In this document: positions 4,801 through 7,972 of the stretch, in pieces | Layout: each line of letters opens with the position of its first letter | Position numbering within the stretch: position 1 is the first letter of the stretch | Assembly (NCBI GenBank): GCA_007130265.1 | Contig: SLST01000578.1 | Location: 1 to 7,972 of the forward strand | Origin: Spirochaetales bacterium | GTDB taxonomy: Bacteria > Spirochaetota > Spirochaetia > DSM-27196 > SLST01 | DNA length: 7,972 nucleotides | Reading direction: 5' to 3' | Notes under the pieces: generated by a model | Database searches by the model: none | Told to the model about the DNA's origin: nothing | The model's input: only the letters and a program-made list of their open reading frames with translations | Made by a program: the position numbers and the translations under genes

Positions 4801-6981
4801 ATGGCCAAAACGATCATCGTGTCCAATAGAATGTCGACCTCGGTGTCGCGGAGCGAGCAAGGCTTCACCTTTACTCCGAGCGTCGGAGGACTCGCGACCG
4901 GGCTCTCGTCGCTGCGCAAAGAGAAAAGCAGCCTCTGGATAGGCTGGAGCGGGCTTCCGTCCGACACCCTGACGCAGGACGAACGCAACTCCATCGCGAC
5001 GACCCTTCGCAGCGACCACAAGTGCGTACCGGTCGACCTCTCTACCGAGGACCTGGAGAAGTTCTACTACGGATTCTGCAACAACATCGTGTGGCCGCTG
5101 TTTCACTACTTCCCGACCTACGTGACGTATGACGATGAGTACTGGGAGTCATACCGTGAGGTGAACGAACGCTTCTTCGAGCGGATCAAGCAGTTCCTCG
5201 AGCCCGAAGATATCGTGTGGGTGCACGACTACCAACTGATGCTGCTGCCGGCCATGATCAAGGAGCACGAACCGCAGGCACGCGTCGGCTACTTCCTGCA
5301 TATTCCGTTCCCTTCGTACGAGGTGTTTCGGCTCCTGCCCTGGCGCCAGGAGCTTCTGCGCGGCCTGCTCGGCGCCGATCTCGTCGGCTTTCACACCTAC
5401 GACTACGCACGCCACTTTCTCTCGAGTACCAGGCGGTTGCTCGGGTACGATCACGATCTTGCGAGCGTGCGCTACGAAAACCGAATGGTTCGAGTGGACG
5501 TGTTTCCCATGGGAATCGATTACGAACGGTACGCGAACTCGATCAACCTTCCGGCTGTTCGGGAGCAGATTGCCCAGATCGATGCCGATCGGCCGGCCGA
5601 GCGCATCATCCTCTCGGTCGACCGGCTCGACTACACCAAGGGTATTCCTCAGCGGTTGCGGGCGTACGAGCGGTTCCTCGAACGGAACCCCCACTATTCC
5701 GGGAAAGTCAGCATGATCATGATTGTCGCTCCTTCCCGGACGGCGGTTCCCCAGTACCAGGAACTGAGACGTGAAGTCGATGAACTGGTCAGTGTCATCA
5801 ACGGACGGTTCTCGACCATCGCCTGGACCCCCATCCACTACTTCTACCGCACGTTTCCGTTCGAGCAGCTGTGTGCTCTGTACTCAGAGGCCGACGTGCT
5901 CCTGGTTACCGCGCTGCGCGACGGCATGAACCTGATCGCAAAGGAGTTCATCGCGGCAAAGGGTGACACGCCCGGCGTCATCGTCGTCAGCGAGACAGCC
6001 GGTGTCGCGCGCGAGCTCAGCGAGGCGATTATCGTGAACGCGAGCAGCGTCGAAGATATCGCCCACGGCCTGGCAACGGCGCTCGACATGCCCGCGGCCG
6101 AGCAGGTGGAACGAAACGGCCGGATGCAGGAACGGCTGCGCCGGTACGACATCCACTACTGGGCGACCGACTTCATCGAAAAACTCGAGTCCGCCGTCGA
6201 ACACCAGCAGACCTATCTGAGCAAGCGGCTCGCCGGATCCACTCGCCGCAGCGTCGCCAACGCGTATGCGACCGCCGAGCGACGGCTGATCCTGCTCGAC
6301 TACGACGGCACGCTTCTGCCGTACATGGATCGTCCCGACCGCGCCGTTCCCGACGCCGACCTCAGGCGACTCATCGTGAAGCTAACCGCGAACCGGAACA
6401 ACGATGTCGTGCTGATCAGCAGTCGCGGCCGGGAGTTCATGACCGAGCATCTCGGCGAGCTCGGGGCGGGGATGATCGCGAGCCACGGGGTGTGGACCAG
6501 ACGCGCCGGGGAGGAGTGGGAACAGCTTGTGCCGGTCGAGCCGGACTGGAAGTCCGAACTCGCGCCGATCATGCAGCTGCACGCCGACCGTACCCCCGGC
6601 AGCCGGTTCGAGGACAAGGAGTACGGTCTCGCCTGGCACTATCAGGGCAGTGAGCCGGATCTCGCGTTTATCCGAGTTTCCGAGCTGCGTGATGCGCTCC
6701 TGAGCGTGTCGGCGAATCACAACGTCACGATCTTCGAAGGCAATCGCGTACTCGAGGTGAAAAGCGCTCTCGCGAGCAAGTCGCAGGCTGCCGCGACCTG
6801 GCACGAACACACCGACTACGATTTCATCCTCGCGGCCGGCGACGATCAGACCGATGAAGAGCTGTTCGCGAGCCTTCCCGAAAGAGCCCACTCGATCCGG
6901 ATCGGGCTGGGCATGACGAACGCGTCGTACTTTCTGGAGAATCCCGGCGAGCTGCGAAGCTTCATGGGCGAGTTGGCGTGA
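4801..6981 (+). CDS. otsAB: Bifunctional trehalose-6-phosphate synthase/phosphatase
   Basis: A 726-residue cytoplasmic fusion that makes trehalose in two steps: UDP-glucose plus glucose-6-phosphate to trehalose-6-phosphate, then dephosphorylation. Residues 1-475 are a GT20 synthase: SNR at 8-10, GG at 29-30, W98, HDYQ at 142-145, LHIPFPS from 166, FPMGID at 235-240, VDRLDYTKG at 273-281 with the Arg and Lys that hold the donor phosphates, and LRDGMNL from 372 with E382. After a short linker, residues 494-726 are a HAD-type phosphatase: DYDGT at 500-504 (nucleophile and acid/base Asp), S540, K660, and GDDQTDEE at 680-687 binding magnesium. Every key residue I can name is present, so both activities are expected. 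Separate OtsA and OtsB proteins are the rule in enterobacteria; fusions occur in eukaryotes and scattered bacteria. It stands alone, divergent from the kinase operon and convergent with the FAH gene. Trehalose would serve as a compatible solute or stress protectant. Confidence 0.95.
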   Translation: MAKTIIVSNRMSTSVSRSEQGFTFTPSVGGLATGLSSLRKEKSSLWIGWSGLPSDTLTQDERNSIATTLRSDHKCVPVDLSTEDLEKFYYGFCNNIVWPLFHYFPTYVTYDDEYWESYREVNERFFERIKQFLEPEDIVWVHDYQLMLLPAMIKEHEPQARVGYFLHIPFPSYEVFRLLPWRQELLRGLLGADLVGFHTYDYARHFLSSTRRLLGYDHDLASVRYENRMVRVDVFPMGIDYERYANSINLPAVREQIAQIDADRPAERIILSVDRLDYTKGIPQRLRAYERFLERNPHYSGKVSMIMIVAPSRTAVPQYQELRREVDELVSVINGRFSTIAWTPIHYFYRTFPFEQLCALYSEADVLLVTALRDGMNLIAKEFIAAKGDTPGVIVVSETAGVARELSEAIIVNASSVEDIAHGLATALDMPAAEQVERNGRMQERLRRYDIHYWATDFIEKLESAVEHQQTYLSKRLAGSTRRSVANAYATAERRLILLDYDGTLLPYMDRPDRAVPDADLRRLIVKLTANRNNDVVLISSRGREFMTEHLGELGAGMIASHGVWTRRAGEEWEQLVPVEPDWKSELAPIMQLHADRTPGSRFEDKEYGLAWHYQGSEPDLAFIRVSELRDALLSVSANHNVTIFEGNRVLEVKSALASKSQAAATWHEHTDYDFILAAGDDQTDEELFASLPERAHSIRIGLGMTNASYFLENPGELRSFMGELA

Positions 6982-6988
6982 TGTGCTG

Positions 6989-7012
6989 CACCGCGGGGGT
7001 CAGCCGCGGGTG
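6989..7012. terminator. GC-rich hairpin between convergent genes
   Basis: CACCGCGG (6989-6996), a 7-nt loop and CCGCGGGTG (7004-7012) pair with one bulged base. The hairpin spans the 18-bp gap between the trehalose and FAH genes and includes the last FAH codons and stop. No U-run follows on either strand, so termination is possible but not assured; CCGCGG is also self-complementary. Confidence 0.4.
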
Positions 7013-7728
7013 GGTGCGCTGACCGGATTGCGCAGCGTGCCGATCCCCTCGATCTCCACCTCGACGATATCACCGTCGTGCAGCGCGCCCACGCCAGCCG
7101 GGGTGCCGGTAAGGATAATGTCGCCGGGATAGAGCGTGAAGTTCCGGCTGACGAAACTGACGATCGTACGCACCGGGAAGATCATGTGCGATGTACTCGA
7201 CGATTGTACCGTCCTTCCGTTCAGTCGGCACTCGATCGTCAGTTTCTGCGGATCCGGCAACCGCTCGGCCGGAACAACCACCGGCCCGATCGGGCCGAAC
7301 GTGTCGAAGCTCTTGCCGCGAAACCATCCGGATCGATCACCGTTCTGGATGTTGCGCTGGCTGACGTCGTTCATGCACGTGTACCCGAACACGCACTCCA
7401 GAGCGTGTTCCTCGTCGATCCATGAACACTCGGCGCCAACGAGGAGCGCGAGCTCGGCCTCGTAGTCGGTCCTCGGATCGTCAAACCGGTACTCGTCGAC
7501 GATTCTCGGCAGAACAATGGGCTCGTCCGGACCGATCAGGCAGCTCGGAAGCTTGGGGAACAGCACCGGTTCGCTCGGTTCATCGTGCGAGAAACCCTGG
7601 ACACGGACCGACTCGCTCTCAGCGATATGGTCGCGGTAGTTGAGTCCGAGCGCGATGATCTTGGATGGCGCGATGTCGTACCGTTCGTTCCTGCCCACGA
7701 CGGGCAGCGAGATCCGGCGACGAGTCAA
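7000..7728 (-). CDS. Fumarylacetoacetate-hydrolase-superfamily enzyme (FAHD1-like)
   Basis: A 242-residue enzyme of the FAH superfamily, cytoplasmic and expected to bind Mg or Mn. Family members hydrolyse acylpyruvates, decarboxylate oxaloacetate or related 2-oxo acids, or isomerise 2-hydroxy-dienedioates. Visible motifs are GLNYRDHIAE at 28-37 (H34 and E37 match the FAHD1 catalytic His-x-x-Glu pair), DYEAEL at 88-93 with metal ligands E90 and E92, GYTCMNDVSQRNIQ at 115-128 with ligand D121, RGKSFDTFGPIGP at 137-149 with K139, and LTGTPAGVG at 206-214. The length suits the short FAHD1/YcgM-like group, so oxaloacetate decarboxylase or acylpyruvase is the best guess; the exact substrate is not readable. 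The start is TTG 7728, which overlaps the preceding stop as TTGA behind an AAGGCGG-like sequence, implying coupled translation. An in-frame ATG at 7779 would run deep into the neighbour, and an internal GTG at 7698 lacks a ribosome site. Confidence 0.9.
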   Translation of the reverse strand: MTRRRISLPVVGRNERYDIAPSKIIALGLNYRDHIAESESVRVQGFSHDEPSEPVLFPKLPSCLIGPDEPIVLPRIVDEYRFDDPRTDYEAELALLVGAECSWIDEEHALECVFGYTCMNDVSQRNIQNGDRSGWFRGKSFDTFGPIGPVVVPAERLPDPQKLTIECRLNGRTVQSSSTSHMIFPVRTIVSFVSRNFTLYPGDIILTGTPAGVGALHDGDIVEVEIEGIGTLRNPVSAPTRG

Positions 7729-7972
7729 CCGTGACCGCCTTCGATCTCGCCGATACCGGCATACGAGAAGAGCTCGCACTGGATCCAGATGAAGTTCTCG
7801 TTCTCAGAAGGCACGAGAAAACGCGCACTCTCCGTCTCATCCCCGTCCTTGGTGAAGACGGTAACCTTCTCCACCGCGAGAACCGGGTAGAGTTTGTCCC
7901 GCTTGAAAAGCTTCGCCATGCTTATGTACGCGCTCGACATATGCGGGAAGAAGTCCTGAAACGCCTTCTTCA
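7725..7972 (-). CDS. Small protein of unknown function, 5' end at the window edge
   Basis: An open frame runs from the right edge to TGA 7727-7725 and shows 81 whole codons, beginning KKAFQDFFPHMSS. The two bases at the edge read TG, so ATG, GTG or TTG could start the gene exactly one base outside. Internal ATGs at 7940 and 7919 have no Shine-Dalgarno, which supports an edge or earlier start. The protein is soluble, with a basic N-terminal part (KLFKRDKL) and a probable beta-rich middle (VEKVTVFTKDGDE, RFLVPSENENFIWIQC). I do not recognise the family and propose no function. Its stop overlaps the TTG start of the FAH gene, so the two are co-translated and probably functionally linked or at least co-expressed. 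Confidence 0.7.
   Translation of the reverse strand, partial: KKAFQDFFPHMSSAYISMAKLFKRDKLYPVLAVEKVTVFTKDGDETESARFLVPSENENFIWIQCELFSYAGIGEIEGGHG

Noticed and set aside
4720..5106. Upstream in-frame extension of the thymidine-kinase-like protein, giving 501 residues.
   Set aside because: It runs antisense through the N-terminal part of the trehalose gene, its composition is low-complexity and charged, and a good promoter sits at 4727-4755 right before ATG 4719.
5149..5838. A 229-residue minus-strand open frame inside the trehalose gene.
   Set aside because: It is antisense to highly conserved synthase motifs and shows no family features of its own.
7729..7779. ATG 7779 as the start of the FAH enzyme.
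   Set aside because: The added residues are an Arg-rich run overlapping the neighbouring gene in another frame, and family homology begins well after; the TTGA overlap gives a natural start.

Overview
The window is an ordinary, densely coded stretch of a GC-rich bacterial chromosome, with no mobile element, CRISPR array, tRNA or rRNA that I can see. A free-living spirochaete (Spirochaeta-like, phylum Spirochaetota) is my best guess. It rests on the fused trehalose-phosphate synthase/phosphatase, a very divergent thymidine-kinase-like protein, a VUT-family transporter and the general look of the proteins. That assignment is inference from family resemblance, not proof.

Layout from left to right: (1) the C-terminal end of a plus-strand protein, perhaps an alpha/beta hydrolase, stops at 97. 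(2) A multi-pass membrane protein of DUF624/YesL-like type follows at 129-905, behind a good sigma-70-type promoter whose predicted transcription start is the ATG itself. (3) A minus-strand cluster faces it with a 1-nt gap: a thymidine-kinase-like P-loop protein (4719-3601), a VUT/YhhQ-type queuosine-precursor transporter (3515-2817) and a large divergent ROK-like kinase (2745-907). These three probably form one operon read from a promoter at about 4755-4727. (4) Diverging from it is a bifunctional trehalose-6-phosphate synthase/phosphatase (4801-6981). (5) Converging on that is a minus-strand pair: a small unrecognised protein cut by the window end (7972-7725), then a fumarylacetoacetate-hydrolase (FAH)-superfamily enzyme whose TTG start overlaps the preceding stop as TTGA.

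Trehalose synthesis from UDP-glucose and glucose-6-phosphate fits an osmoadapted or stress-tolerant bacterium. The three-gene minus-strand cassette joins two unusual kinases to a deazapurine transporter and is the least explained part; its joint role is open. The FAH enzyme suggests turnover of small 2-oxo acids or acylpyruvates.

The most interesting signal concerns how genes start. The three genes that appear to begin transcripts all start with ATG at about the predicted +1 position of a -35/-10 promoter (very good for two, weaker for otsAB), with no convincing Shine-Dalgarno. The three downstream operon genes start with GTG, GTG and TTG behind Shine-Dalgarno-like sequences or a stop overlap. 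This is the pattern expected if leaderless mRNAs are common in this organism.
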